From NCBI GenBank assembly GCA_029864805.1, contig JAOTSS010000049.1:1-13536 (forward strand): a DNA stretch of 13,536 bases, written 5' to 3'. Source of the stretch: Candidatus Nitrosopumilus sp. (GTDB taxonomy: Archaea; Thermoproteota; Nitrososphaeria; Nitrososphaerales; Nitrosopumilaceae). The notes under the pieces are model-generated. The model worked only from the letters and a program-made list of their open reading frames with translations, searched no databases and was not told the origin of the DNA. Shown here one piece after another: positions 1 through 6,189 of this stretch. The stretch's first letter is position 1. Every line of letters starts with the position of its first letter. The translations under genes were made by a program, and so were the position numbers.

Positions 1-48
1 ATTTTCCCATACTTCGTCACCCTTAGGGTTCATTCTCCATTCTCTCAA
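1..48 (-). CDS. Possible 5' end of an unrecognised protein (runs off window)
   Basis: On the minus strand an open frame runs to the window edge. From ATG at 33 it reads MNPKGDEVWEN; from TTG at 48 it reads LREWRMNPKGDEVWEN. It begins 25-40 nt downstream of the glmM stop codon on the same strand, so it could be the next gene of a glmM transcript. The in-frame stop upstream is close (TAA near 61-63), which limits the start to this stretch. Only 11-16 residues are visible, so no family can be named and it may be a chance frame. Confidence 0.3.
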   Translation of the reverse strand, partial: MREWRMNPKGDEVWEN

Positions 49-72
49 AACGTTGGAATGGTTTTAAAAGTG

Positions 73-1422
73 TTATCGGGAAATGATTGTCTTGACTTTT
101 TTGAGATATTCAGACATTAAAGAGTCTAGTTTCTCTTGACTTTCAGCTTCTGCATAGATTCTAACTATTGGTTCTGTCCCACTGGGTCTGACCATTACCC
201 AGCTTTTAGTATCAACTGAAATTTTGATCCCATCTGTCATATCAGAACTTGGAAACTCTTCTTTAAGAGAGTAGATTAACTCTGTCACTTTTTTAGGAGG
301 ACATGATACCTTGTCTTTTGTGGTAAAGGAAGAAGGTAAAGAGGAAATCTCATCTGATAATGATTTTCCAGAAGTTGCCAAAAGATCAAGCATCAATCCT
401 AAAGTCATACAACCATCTCTAACTTGATTGTATTTTCCATACATGAATCCACCATTTTCTTCAAATCCAATTAGAGCACCAATAGGAACCATCTTCCTAG
501 AAACTTCAACACTTCCAACTTTTGTTCGGATAACTTTGGAATTAAACTTCTCAGCAATTTTTTCAATATTAGATCCTGAGTTCAAACAAGTTACAACCAA
601 AGAGTGAGGATTCTTCTTTAAGATATGCTGAGTTAGTACAAGTGCAGATTTGTCACCACTTAAAATGTCACCATTATTGTCACAGAATATACTTCTATCA
701 CCATCACCATCAAATGCAATTCCTATATCTGCATTGTTTTCAATCACAGTCTTTGAAAGTATTGAAAGGTTTTGTGGTGTTGGTTCTGAACCACGTCCGG
801 GAAAATTTCCATCAATATTTTCATTTATAAGAAATGTTTCACATTGTAATTTTTTACAGAAATCCGGTGCAGATACTGCCTGTGCGCCGTTTCCTAAATC
901 TAAAACAACTTTAAACTTTTTTGATTCTATTAGTTTAGAATCAATATGAGATAAAATTCCATTCAGATAAGTCTCAATGGTTTGCTTGTCTGTTCCAGTA
1001 TCACCCAATTTTGAAGGGTTTGTGATCCAACTTTTTTTCAAGTAGATATCTTCGATTATTAATTCATCTTCTCGTGAAATTTCGACACCATCTTTTGCGG
1101 CAGGCTTAATGCCATTGTATTGTGGAGGATTGTGAGATGCAGTAATCATAATTCCTCCAGAATATCCTAAACTTTTTACTGCAAATTCAAGACACGGTGT
1201 TGGAACAATTCCTGCAATATTACAATCAATTCCAATTGAGTTTAGAGCCGAACTAATAACCTTGCAAATTATTGGACTTGATTTTCGCCCATCATATCCA
1301 ATTAATACAGGCCCTTTTGCAAAATAAGTTCCAATAGCCAAAGTCATATCATGAATAAATTTCAAAGTGAGGTCTTCAGAGAATACTCCACGAATTCCAT
1401 TAGTTCCAAAAAATTTTGCCAT
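73..1422 (-). CDS. glmM: Phosphoglucosamine/phosphohexose mutase (GlmM type)
   Basis: This is an alpha-D-phosphohexomutase, most likely converting glucosamine-6-phosphate to glucosamine-1-phosphate for UDP-GlcNAc synthesis in the cytoplasm. All four family signatures are present (numbering from ATG 1422, 449 aa). The N-terminal FGTNGIRG motif opens the protein. The phosphoserine loop TASHNPPQYNGIK has the catalytic Ser near 96. The Mg-binding loop DGDGDRS has Asp 238, 240 and 242. The sugar-binding EENGG is near 321-325 and the phosphate-binding RPSGTEP near 412-418. The length is usual for the family. I chose ATG 1422 because MAKFFGTNGIRG matches the family start; a TTG four codons upstream (1434) would only add MNNG. 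AT-rich sequence at 1441-1450 could serve as its TATA box. Archaeal members of this family can also act on mannose or glucose phosphates, so exact substrate choice is inference. Confidence 0.93.
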   Translation of the reverse strand: MAKFFGTNGIRGVFSEDLTLKFIHDMTLAIGTYFAKGPVLIGYDGRKSSPIICKVISSALNSIGIDCNIAGIVPTPCLEFAVKSLGYSGGIMITASHNPPQYNGIKPAAKDGVEISREDELIIEDIYLKKSWITNPSKLGDTGTDKQTIETYLNGILSHIDSKLIESKKFKVVLDLGNGAQAVSAPDFCKKLQCETFLINENIDGNFPGRGSEPTPQNLSILSKTVIENNADIGIAFDGDGDRSIFCDNNGDILSGDKSALVLTQHILKKNPHSLVVTCLNSGSNIEKIAEKFNSKVIRTKVGSVEVSRKMVPIGALIGFEENGGFMYGKYNQVRDGCMTLGLMLDLLATSGKSLSDEISSLPSSFTTKDKVSCPPKKVTELIYSLKEEFPSSDMTDGIKISVDTKSWVMVRPSGTEPIVRIYAEAESQEKLDSLMSEYLKKVKTIISR

Positions 1423-1469
1423 TCCATTATTCAATAATAGATAAATTTGTGTTTAATGGCAAAGTCGTT

Positions 1470-1554
1470 GCGGGAGTCGCCCAGCCTGGTCAAAGGCGTA
1501 GGGCTTAGGACCCTATCTCTTAGGAGTTCGTGGGTTCAAATCCCACCTCCCGCA
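1470..1554 (+). tRNA. tRNA-Leu (anticodon TAG)
   Basis: The acceptor arms GCGGGAG (1470-1476) and CTCCCGC (1547-1553) pair perfectly, with discriminator A at 1554. The anticodon stem TAGGG/CCCTA flanks the loop CTTAGGA (1504-1510), giving anticodon TAG at 1506-1508. A 14-nt variable arm marks a class II tRNA, as expected for Leu. The T-arm is GTGGG-TTCAAAT-CCCAC. No intron is present and CCA is not encoded (TCA follows). The gene lies divergently next to glmM and upstream of purU on the same strand. Confidence 0.96.
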
Positions 1555-1576
1555 TCATTTTGATTTCTGTGAATGA

Positions 1577-1588
1577 TTAATAATAAGA
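1577..1588 (+). promoter_or_regulatory. TATA-like box for purU
   Basis: The AT-rich stretch ATTAATAATAAG lies about 26 nt before ATG 1610, which is the spacing expected for a leaderless archaeal transcript. It is called from spacing and composition only. Confidence 0.4.
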
Positions 1589-1609
1589 AAATCTTCACCA
1601 AACAAAGTT

Positions 1610-2452
1610 ATGAAAAAAACAGTGGTTGGAATCACAGTTGTAGGCAAAGATAGAGAAGGAATTGTAGCTACATTTACTAATTTTGCATTTTCAAGAGGTG
1701 GAAACATAGAGAAAGTGAATCAAAATGTAATCAAAGGTCTTTTTGGAATGTATCTGGAAGTATCATTCTCAAAATCACTTGATGTGAAGGAATTTGATTC
1801 AGAGATTCAAATCTTAGGTAAAAAAGAAAAGATGGATGTAAGTACGCATCATGAAACTAATTCACAGAAAAACATTGCAGTATTTGTAACAAAGGAACCA
1901 TTATGCCTTGAAACTATTCTTAAAAATGCAGAATCTCTGAAAGGAAAAATATCAGTAATAGTTGGTACTGAAGAGACATTAGAACCATTAGCAAAGAAGG
2001 CAAACATTCCATTTGTTTCATTAGAAGAGAAGAATCAAGAGAAAGCAGAAGAGAGGATTATTCAGATCTGTAAAAAATATGATATTGATTTGATTATACT
2101 TGCAAGATACATGAGAATTCTTAGTCCTAACTTTGTTTGGAGATATCCAAATAGAATCATTAACATTCATCCATCCTTATTGCCTGCATTTCCAGGCGCA
2201 TTAGCATATGCTCAGGCATTTGAGAGAGGCACAAAAATTGTTGGCGTGACTTCACACTACGTTACAGAAAACTTGGATCAGGGGCCAATAATATTTCAGG
2301 ATTCCTTCAAGGTAGATCCTAACGATACGCTTGAAAAAATAAAAGTAAAAGGGCAAAAACTCGAAGCAGACACACTACTTAAAGCAACAAAGATGCATCT
2401 AGAAAACAAACTTGAAGTTCGTTGGAGAAAGGTTCACATCAAATCTAAGTGA
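1610..2452 (+). CDS. purU: ACT-domain formyltetrahydrofolate hydrolase/transferase (PurU-like)
   Basis: The protein (280 aa) has an N-terminal ACT domain (about 1-80, GKDREGIVA motif) and a C-terminal formyltransferase domain (about 88-270). This is the architecture and length of PurU, which hydrolyses 10-formyl-tetrahydrofolate to formate and THF. The catalytic triad of the fold is visible as Asn185, His187 and Asp223. The region around Asp223 (SHYVTENLDQGPII) is PurU-like, whereas the loop after His187 (HPSLLPAFPG) resembles PurN, the glycinamide ribonucleotide transformylase; PurU usually has an HHSFLP-type loop. Hydrolase is the better call because of the ACT domain, but a transformylase role is possible. 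It is followed after 5 nt by a creatininase-family gene, so the two are probably co-transcribed. Confidence 0.85.
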   Translation: MKKTVVGITVVGKDREGIVATFTNFAFSRGGNIEKVNQNVIKGLFGMYLEVSFSKSLDVKEFDSEIQILGKKEKMDVSTHHETNSQKNIAVFVTKEPLCLETILKNAESLKGKISVIVGTEETLEPLAKKANIPFVSLEEKNQEKAEERIIQICKKYDIDLIILARYMRILSPNFVWRYPNRIINIHPSLLPAFPGALAYAQAFERGTKIVGVTSHYVTENLDQGPIIFQDSFKVDPNDTLEKIKVKGQKLEADTLLKATKMHLENKLEVRWRKVHIKSK

Positions 2453-2457
2453 ATTAA

Positions 2458-3180
2458 ATGATAGAAATCAAATCTCAGTTCGATCCAAATCTTAGAAAAT
2501 TAATTTTAAAGAAAAAACAAATTGCAGTAATTCCAGTTGGATCAATTGAGCAACATGGTCCACATTTGCCAGTGTCAACTGATACAGACATTGTAACAGA
2601 AGTCGCAAAAAGAATCTCAGAAAAAAACGGATTTTTCCTACTTCCAACAATTACCTATGGAGTTTCATTCGAGCATGCACCATTTTTTAATCTAAGTATT
2701 AGAGAATCAACTTTGCGTACAGTTCTTTCTGATTTGTGTACATCATTATTATCAAATGGTATCAAAATAGTTTTTATAATTAATGGACATCATGGAAATC
2801 TAAAACCAATAAAAAATATAGATGCCAAACTAAAGAAACTCTCAAAAAACAAGATTAAGGTTTTCCCGTTATCTTATTGGCATTTTATGAAAAGGGATTT
2901 TGATCATGCAGGGTTTGTTGAAACATCACTAATGCTTGCAATCTCAAAAAATGTTAAAATGAATTTAGCTAAAAAAGGACTAATCACAGACAAAATGACT
3001 AAACAACAAATCCAAAAACTTGGAAAACTTGCAAATCAATCATTTCCAAAAGCTACTAAAAATGGAATTTGGGGGAATCCAACAAAAGCCACAAAGAAAG
3101 ATGGGCAAGCAATTTTAGATGAAATCATCAATAATCTATCAAAAAGGTGTCAAACTTGCCTTACTGGGCACGAATCATAA
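2458..3180 (+). CDS. Creatininase-family amidohydrolase, candidate ArfB deformylase
   Basis: This is a 240-aa metal-dependent amidohydrolase of the creatininase superfamily. Metal-ligand signatures are seen: GSIEQHGPHLP (Glu31, His33), STDTD (Asp42), NGHHGN (His111) and HAGFVETS (His150, Glu155). In archaea, a member of this family (ArfB) removes the formyl group from a pyrimidine ribotide intermediate of riboflavin and F420 synthesis. Thaumarchaea make both cofactors, and no creatinine metabolism is evident here, so ArfB is my favoured role, by inference. The start ATG lies 5 nt after the purU stop, indicating an operon. The C-terminus (after about 160) is Lys-rich and less conserved-looking. 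Another creatininase-family specificity cannot be excluded. Confidence 0.82.
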   Translation: MIEIKSQFDPNLRKLILKKKQIAVIPVGSIEQHGPHLPVSTDTDIVTEVAKRISEKNGFFLLPTITYGVSFEHAPFFNLSIRESTLRTVLSDLCTSLLSNGIKIVFIINGHHGNLKPIKNIDAKLKKLSKNKIKVFPLSYWHFMKRDFDHAGFVETSLMLAISKNVKMNLAKKGLITDKMTKQQIQKLGKLANQSFPKATKNGIWGNPTKATKKDGQAILDEIINNLSKRCQTCLTGHES

Positions 3181-3195
3181 TTTTACCAATGGAAA

Positions 3196-3205
3196 TTTAA
3201 TATAA
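3196..3205 (+). promoter_or_regulatory. TATA-like box for the lsm-rpl37e-rpiA operon
   Basis: TTTAATATAA lies about 38 nt before the lsm ATG at 3239. With typical archaeal spacing, transcription would start around 3226-3230, leaving a leader of about 10 nt. It is the best box in the 58-nt gap between the creatininase-family gene and lsm. Confidence 0.45.
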
Positions 3206-3238
3206 CGCCTCGATATCCAAGTCAATAAGTGATTATAG

Positions 3239-3475
3239 ATGTCCGTTGATATGGCAGTAAAAGTATTGGATGAGAGTATCAATCAAGTTGTATTGATAAA
3301 GCTCAAAGGAAACAAAACCATTAGAGGCATGCTTCTAGGTTTTGACCAACATATGAACCTGCTACTCGATTCTTCAGAGGAAATTCCTGCTGAAGGCGAT
3401 TCTAAAAGCCTTGGAAGCATTGTAGTTAGAGGAGACAATGTCGTTATGATTTCACCTCCACCAGCACAACATTAG
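3239..3475 (+). CDS. Lsm (Sm-like archaeal) RNA-binding protein
   Basis: This 78-aa protein is a single Sm fold. The Sm1 region carries the pattern [21 protein letters not shown] and the Sm2 region [13 protein letters not shown], which contains the RG dipeptide that lines the RNA-binding pore. Archaeal Lsm proteins form heptameric rings that bind U-rich RNA and take part in RNA processing. The gene sits immediately upstream of ribosomal protein L37e, a linkage that is classic in archaea and supports the call. The gap to L37e is 9 nt. Length and start are normal for the family. Confidence 0.95.
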   Translation: MSVDMAVKVLDESINQVVLIKLKGNKTIRGMLLGFDQHMNLLLDSSEEIPAEGDSKSLGSIVVRGDNVVMISPPPAQH

Positions 3476-3484
3476 GTGATTTAG

Positions 3485-3652
3485 ATGACTAAAGGCACAA
3501 CTTCTATGGGTGGTTTTACAAAGAAAAAAGTCCACATCAGATGTAGACGATGTGGTAAAAACTCACTTCATAAACGTCACCACCAATGTGCAAGTTGTGG
3601 ATTCCCAGAGGCTAAACGCAGAAAATATTCTTGGATTAAATGGTACACATAG
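3485..3652 (+). CDS. rpl37e: 50S ribosomal protein L37e
   Basis: A 55-aa basic zinc protein begins [15 protein letters not shown] and continues with HIRCRRCGK and [16 protein letters not shown]. The four zinc-ligand cysteines are at 20, 23, 35 and 38 (CxxC...CxxC). These are the hallmarks of archaeal/eukaryotic large-subunit protein L37e, and the length is normal. It follows lsm after 9 nt. Its TAG stop (3650-3652) directly abuts the ATG of the next gene, so translation of the two is probably coupled. The gene is short and easily missed by automated calling with a length cut-off. Confidence 0.96.
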   Translation: MTKGTTSMGGFTKKKVHIRCRRCGKNSLHKRHHQCASCGFPEAKRRKYSWIKWYT

Positions 3653-4609
3653 ATGCAAGAAATTGCTTTAATTCTTAGTTCATTAGCAGGTGTTGCTACT
3701 GCTGCGGCAGTACGTAAAATGCCAAGAGACAAAAATCAGCTACTTAGTCTTGGTGCCAGTTCACACATTAAAAATCAAATGAATTCTCTGAAAATTGAAA
3801 AAGATATTCTCACCAAAACAATTTCAAGACTGTATCAAGCAGACGTGGAATTTTCTAAAATTCAAAAAGACAAATTGCTACTCAAATACCAACATCAATT
3901 AGGAATTGTTTTAGCAAAGCTAGAAAAACTAGAACAAGCAAGCAAGCATCCAGACTTGGGTCCAGTTGGAGATGGTTTGATTACCTTGATGGATCAAAAA
4001 CTATCAAAACTAGATGAACGATTGTATGAGTTATCATCAAAGATTGTAACTTCTAAAGGTGAGACAGAAAGTAAAGAAATCAAGAAAGATACAAAACAAA
4101 ATATCCCAGGGTCTTTCAAAAAAACATTCAACTTTGAAATCCCAAAAGAGACAGATCCAAAAACAATTGAAATTCCGGCAACAAGATCTAAAAAATCATT
4201 TGAATTAACTACATTAACAAACATATCAAGAAATGAACCAAAGTTTCCACTATTCGAAAAGGAAGAAAAACAAATTGTAAAACCAATGCCTCAACCAAGA
4301 GTAATGAAAACAGAACTAATCAAACCTAAAGAAGAAATAGTGGAAGAGATTATTCAATCAAAACCCAAAGTTGAAGATAAAATTGAGATTATTCAATCAG
4401 TTGAACCAAAACCAGAAATAAGTTTTAAAACTAAACCAGATATTAACAAAGAAGTAGCAAAAATTACAGAACACAAGGCACTACCAGAACCAGAAAAGCC
4501 AAAGACTACATTAGATGATGACTTTGATGATGATACTGATGATTTAGATAAAATCAAAGGGAATATCATGAGAGTTTTATCAAAGCTTGATCAGGCAGAG
4601 GTAGAGTGA
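3653..4609 (+). CDS. Unknown membrane-anchored coiled-coil protein with acidic tail
   Basis: I do not recognise a named family. The 318-aa protein starts with a short hydrophobic, Ala-rich segment (about 3-20) followed by RKMPRDK, which could be an N-terminal membrane anchor with the rest in the cytoplasm. Residues about 35-130 are Lys/Leu/Glu-rich and predicted to be helical or coiled coil. Residues about 135-280 are Lys/Pro/Glu-rich and low-complexity, likely disordered, and contain a 13-residue near-repeat around EIIQS. An acidic run (DDDFDDDTDDLD, about 288-299) precedes a final short amphipathic helix. It starts directly after the L37e stop and ends directly before the rpiA start. Position in a translation/pentose operon suggests a housekeeping role but gives no specific function. 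Confidence 0.8.
   Translation: MQEIALILSSLAGVATAAAVRKMPRDKNQLLSLGASSHIKNQMNSLKIEKDILTKTISRLYQADVEFSKIQKDKLLLKYQHQLGIVLAKLEKLEQASKHPDLGPVGDGLITLMDQKLSKLDERLYELSSKIVTSKGETESKEIKKDTKQNIPGSFKKTFNFEIPKETDPKTIEIPATRSKKSFELTTLTNISRNEPKFPLFEKEEKQIVKPMPQPRVMKTELIKPKEEIVEEIIQSKPKVEDKIEIIQSVEPKPEISFKTKPDINKEVAKITEHKALPEPEKPKTTLDDDFDDDTDDLDKIKGNIMRVLSKLDQAEVE
4346..4399 (+). repeat. 15-bp direct repeat inside the coiled-coil gene
   Basis: GAGATTATTCAATCA occurs at 4346-4360 and again at 4385-4399, 39 nt (13 codons) apart and in the same frame, encoding EIIQS twice. It marks a small internal duplication in the disordered region. Confidence 0.7.
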
Positions 4610-5287
4610 TTGTCCTACGATAATGCCATTGTGGCATTGTCAAATGATGCATTAAAGTTAGTTAAAGACAACTATATCATTGGATTAGGTAGTGGAAGAG
4701 CAGCCACTACACTTGTAAAATCACTGGGAAAATTAATCAAACTTAAAAATTACAACATTGTAGGAATTCCAACATCTTTGCAAATCAAATTGATTGCAGA
4801 GAAAGTAGGCATTACACTTGTCGAGGCTGATCATGTTAATCATATCGATATTGTATTTGACGGAGCAGATCAAATTGACTCTCAAAAATATGTAATCAAA
4901 GGAGGAGGAGGTGCGCTATTGCGAGAAAATATTTTGTTTAGTCTTGCAAAAAAGGTCATTGTCATAGCAGATAGTACAAAATTTGTAAAAAATTTCACTA
5001 GAAGCGTGCCAGTGGAAGTTCATCCACTTGCAAGAAACTCAGCAGTTAGATCAATTGAAAAGTTAGGTGGAAAGACAGAATTACGTTCACTTGATAGAGG
5101 ATATCCATTCTTTACAGAAAATGGCAACATAATTTTAGATTGTGATTTTGGAACCATAAAAAATCCCAAAACTCTTACTCAAAAAATCAAACAAACCACA
5201 GGAGTTTTAGAGTCAGGTATTTTTCTGAGAAAACCAGATATAATTTATAGAGCCAAAACAGGTGGCAAATTTGATATTCTCAAATAG
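4610..5287 (+). CDS. rpiA: Ribose-5-phosphate isomerase A
   Basis: This 225-aa enzyme interconverts ribose-5-phosphate and ribulose-5-phosphate, supplying ribose for nucleotides. The family motifs are present: GLGSGRAA (25-32, phosphate loop), DGADQID (84-90) and KGGGGALLREN (97-107). The catalytic set Asp84, Asp87, Lys97 and Glu106 corresponds to E. coli Asp81, Asp84, Lys94 and Glu103. The start is TTG 4610. It is the only plausible start because the codon just before it in the same frame is the TGA stop of the upstream gene, and no ATG exists near the N-terminus. Stop and start are therefore adjacent with zero spacing, implying translational coupling within the lsm operon. Confidence 0.95.
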   Translation: MSYDNAIVALSNDALKLVKDNYIIGLGSGRAATTLVKSLGKLIKLKNYNIVGIPTSLQIKLIAEKVGITLVEADHVNHIDIVFDGADQIDSQKYVIKGGGGALLRENILFSLAKKVIVIADSTKFVKNFTRSVPVEVHPLARNSAVRSIEKLGGKTELRSLDRGYPFFTENGNIILDCDFGTIKNPKTLTQKIKQTTGVLESGIFLRKPDIIYRAKTGGKFDILK

Positions 5288-5330
5288 AGAGTAATCAACA
5301 ATTTTTGTATTTTACATAATTACTAATAAA

Positions 5331-5353
5331 TGACATAATGTCATAAATATGAC
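5331..5353. promoter_or_regulatory. Compound palindromic operator candidate
   Basis: TGACATAATGTCA (5331-5343) is an inverted repeat with 6-bp arms. GTCATAAATATGAC (5340-5353) is a second, overlapping inverted repeat with 6-bp arms and a 2-bp spacer. Three TGAC/GTCA half-sites thus sit in 23 bp. They lie just upstream of the TATA-like region (5358-5370) of the small zinc-finger gene at 5389, a typical place for an archaeal regulator to bind. Confidence 0.55.
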
Positions 5354-5357
5354 AACA

Positions 5358-5370
5358 TTAAAATATTAAA
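5358..5370 (+). promoter_or_regulatory. TATA-like box for the zinc-finger gene
   Basis: TTAAAATATTAAA lies about 25 nt before ATG 5389, the spacing of a leaderless archaeal promoter. The palindromic site at 5331-5353 is directly upstream of it. Confidence 0.45.
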
Positions 5371-5388
5371 AATATCAAATTCTCGACA

Positions 5389-5595
5389 ATGCAAATTGCA
5401 ACTTTTCAGTCAGATGAGATTCAATCAAAACCCAAATCAGAAAGACAGATTACATATTTCTGTAGATTATGTCGACAATACAAAATAAAAACAAGAAAAG
5501 CTCATCTACAAAATTACCATAATGCAAATAGAGATACCGTAACTAAAAGAAGCAATAATGATCTAGTGGAGGTAATTTTTATAGAATCAAAATAA
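5389..5595 (+). CDS. Small C2H2-like zinc-finger protein
   Basis: This 68-aa protein has one putative zinc site, Cys25-x2-Cys28-x10-His39-x4-His44, in the segment FCRLCRQYKIKTRKAHLQNYH (24-44). The pattern and the basic residues in the finger resemble a C2H2 finger, which would fit nucleic-acid or protein binding. The first 20 residues are polar and probably disordered. It has its own promoter with an adjacent palindromic operator candidate, so it may be regulated separately from rpiA (101 nt upstream), perhaps by itself; that is inference. Its stop codon lies in the palindrome shared with the convergent heat-shock gene. No named family is recognised. Confidence 0.72.
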   Translation: MQIATFQSDEIQSKPKSERQITYFCRLCRQYKIKTRKAHLQNYHNANRDTVTKRSNNDLVEVIFIESK

Positions 5596-5620
5596 TTTTT
5601 AAAAAATATAAAAAATTATT
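5591..5620. terminator. Bidirectional palindromic terminator between convergent genes
   Basis: AATAATTTTT (5591-5600) and AAAAATTATT (5611-5620) are perfect 10-bp inverted repeats separated by 10 nt of A-rich sequence. T-runs are available on both strands. The left arm contains the TAA stop of the zinc-finger gene (5593-5595) and the right arm contains the TAA stop of the small heat-shock gene (5616-5618, minus). Confidence 0.6.
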
Positions 5621-6104
5621 GTACAGAGACTGATTTTTTTGTCTGTATTTTTGTTGGTTTTGATTTGGGCAGTGTGATATCTAATACGCCATCTGTGAGT
5701 TTTGCCTTTGCTTGTCCAGAAACTACTTTTTCTGAGAGTGGAAGTGTTCTGAAATAGGAAACTTGGCTGCGTTCCTTTCTAAGATAGTTCTTTTTCTTAT
5801 CTTCAGATTCTTCTTTGTGTTCTGCAGAGACTTCTATGGAGTTATCAGTTACCTTTAGCTTGATATCTTTTTTATGAACCCCTGGAACATTCATCCTTAC
5901 TCGAAATTGCTTTCCCTCATCAATAACATCACATGAAGTTTCTTGCATATTTGGAAACCTAGGCATGGGGATTGTGGGGAATGATGAAAATGATTTTTCA
6001 AGATCCCTTCTAAAATTGGCAAATGCTTTATCCATTTCTTCCCAACTAGAATGCCACGGAGATATTCCATGTGATTCTTTCTTTGGCACTTTTTTAGTAA
6101 CCAT
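5616..6104 (-). CDS. Small heat-shock protein, Hsp20/alpha-crystallin family
   Basis: This 162-aa ATP-independent chaperone binds unfolding proteins in the cytoplasm. The alpha-crystallin domain spans about 56-147. It contains FRVRMNVPGVHKKDIKLKV and ends in the family signature DGVLDITLPK (138-147). The N-terminal arm (1-55) is hydrophobic and aromatic-rich with a helix around WEEMDKAF, as usual. The C-terminal tail (148-162) lacks a clear I-x-I motif, which may affect oligomer assembly. The gene is convergent with the zinc-finger gene. Upstream, a TATA-like element (6134-6141) and an imperfect palindrome (6144-6161) suggest its own regulated promoter. Confidence 0.93.
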   Translation of the reverse strand: MVTKKVPKKESHGISPWHSSWEEMDKAFANFRRDLEKSFSSFPTIPMPRFPNMQETSCDVIDEGKQFRVRMNVPGVHKKDIKLKVTDNSIEVSAEHKEESEDKKKNYLRKERSQVSYFRTLPLSEKVVSGQAKAKLTDGVLDITLPKSKPTKIQTKKSVSVQ

Positions 6105-6133
6105 AGCAAACTATTTCTTTTATGTTACTTAAT

Positions 6134-6161
6134 GTATAAACTTGATTCTCAATATTGAATC
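6134..6161 (-). promoter_or_regulatory. Promoter and possible operator of the Hsp20 gene
   Basis: On the minus strand GTTTATAC (6134-6141) lies about 30 nt before the ATG at 6104 and fits a TATA box. Just upstream, GATTC (6144-6148), the palindrome CAATATTG (6150-6157) and GAATC (6157-6161) form an imperfect dyad. Its position next to the TATA box suits a heat-shock regulator site, but no known consensus is matched. Confidence 0.4.
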
Positions 6162-6189
6162 TAAAATTGTACATAAAATTTTGTTCTAA

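Noticed and set aside
650..949. Plus-strand open frames inside glmM
   Set aside because: They are antisense to a gene with all GlmM motifs, and their translations are His/Ser/Phe-rich shadows without domains.
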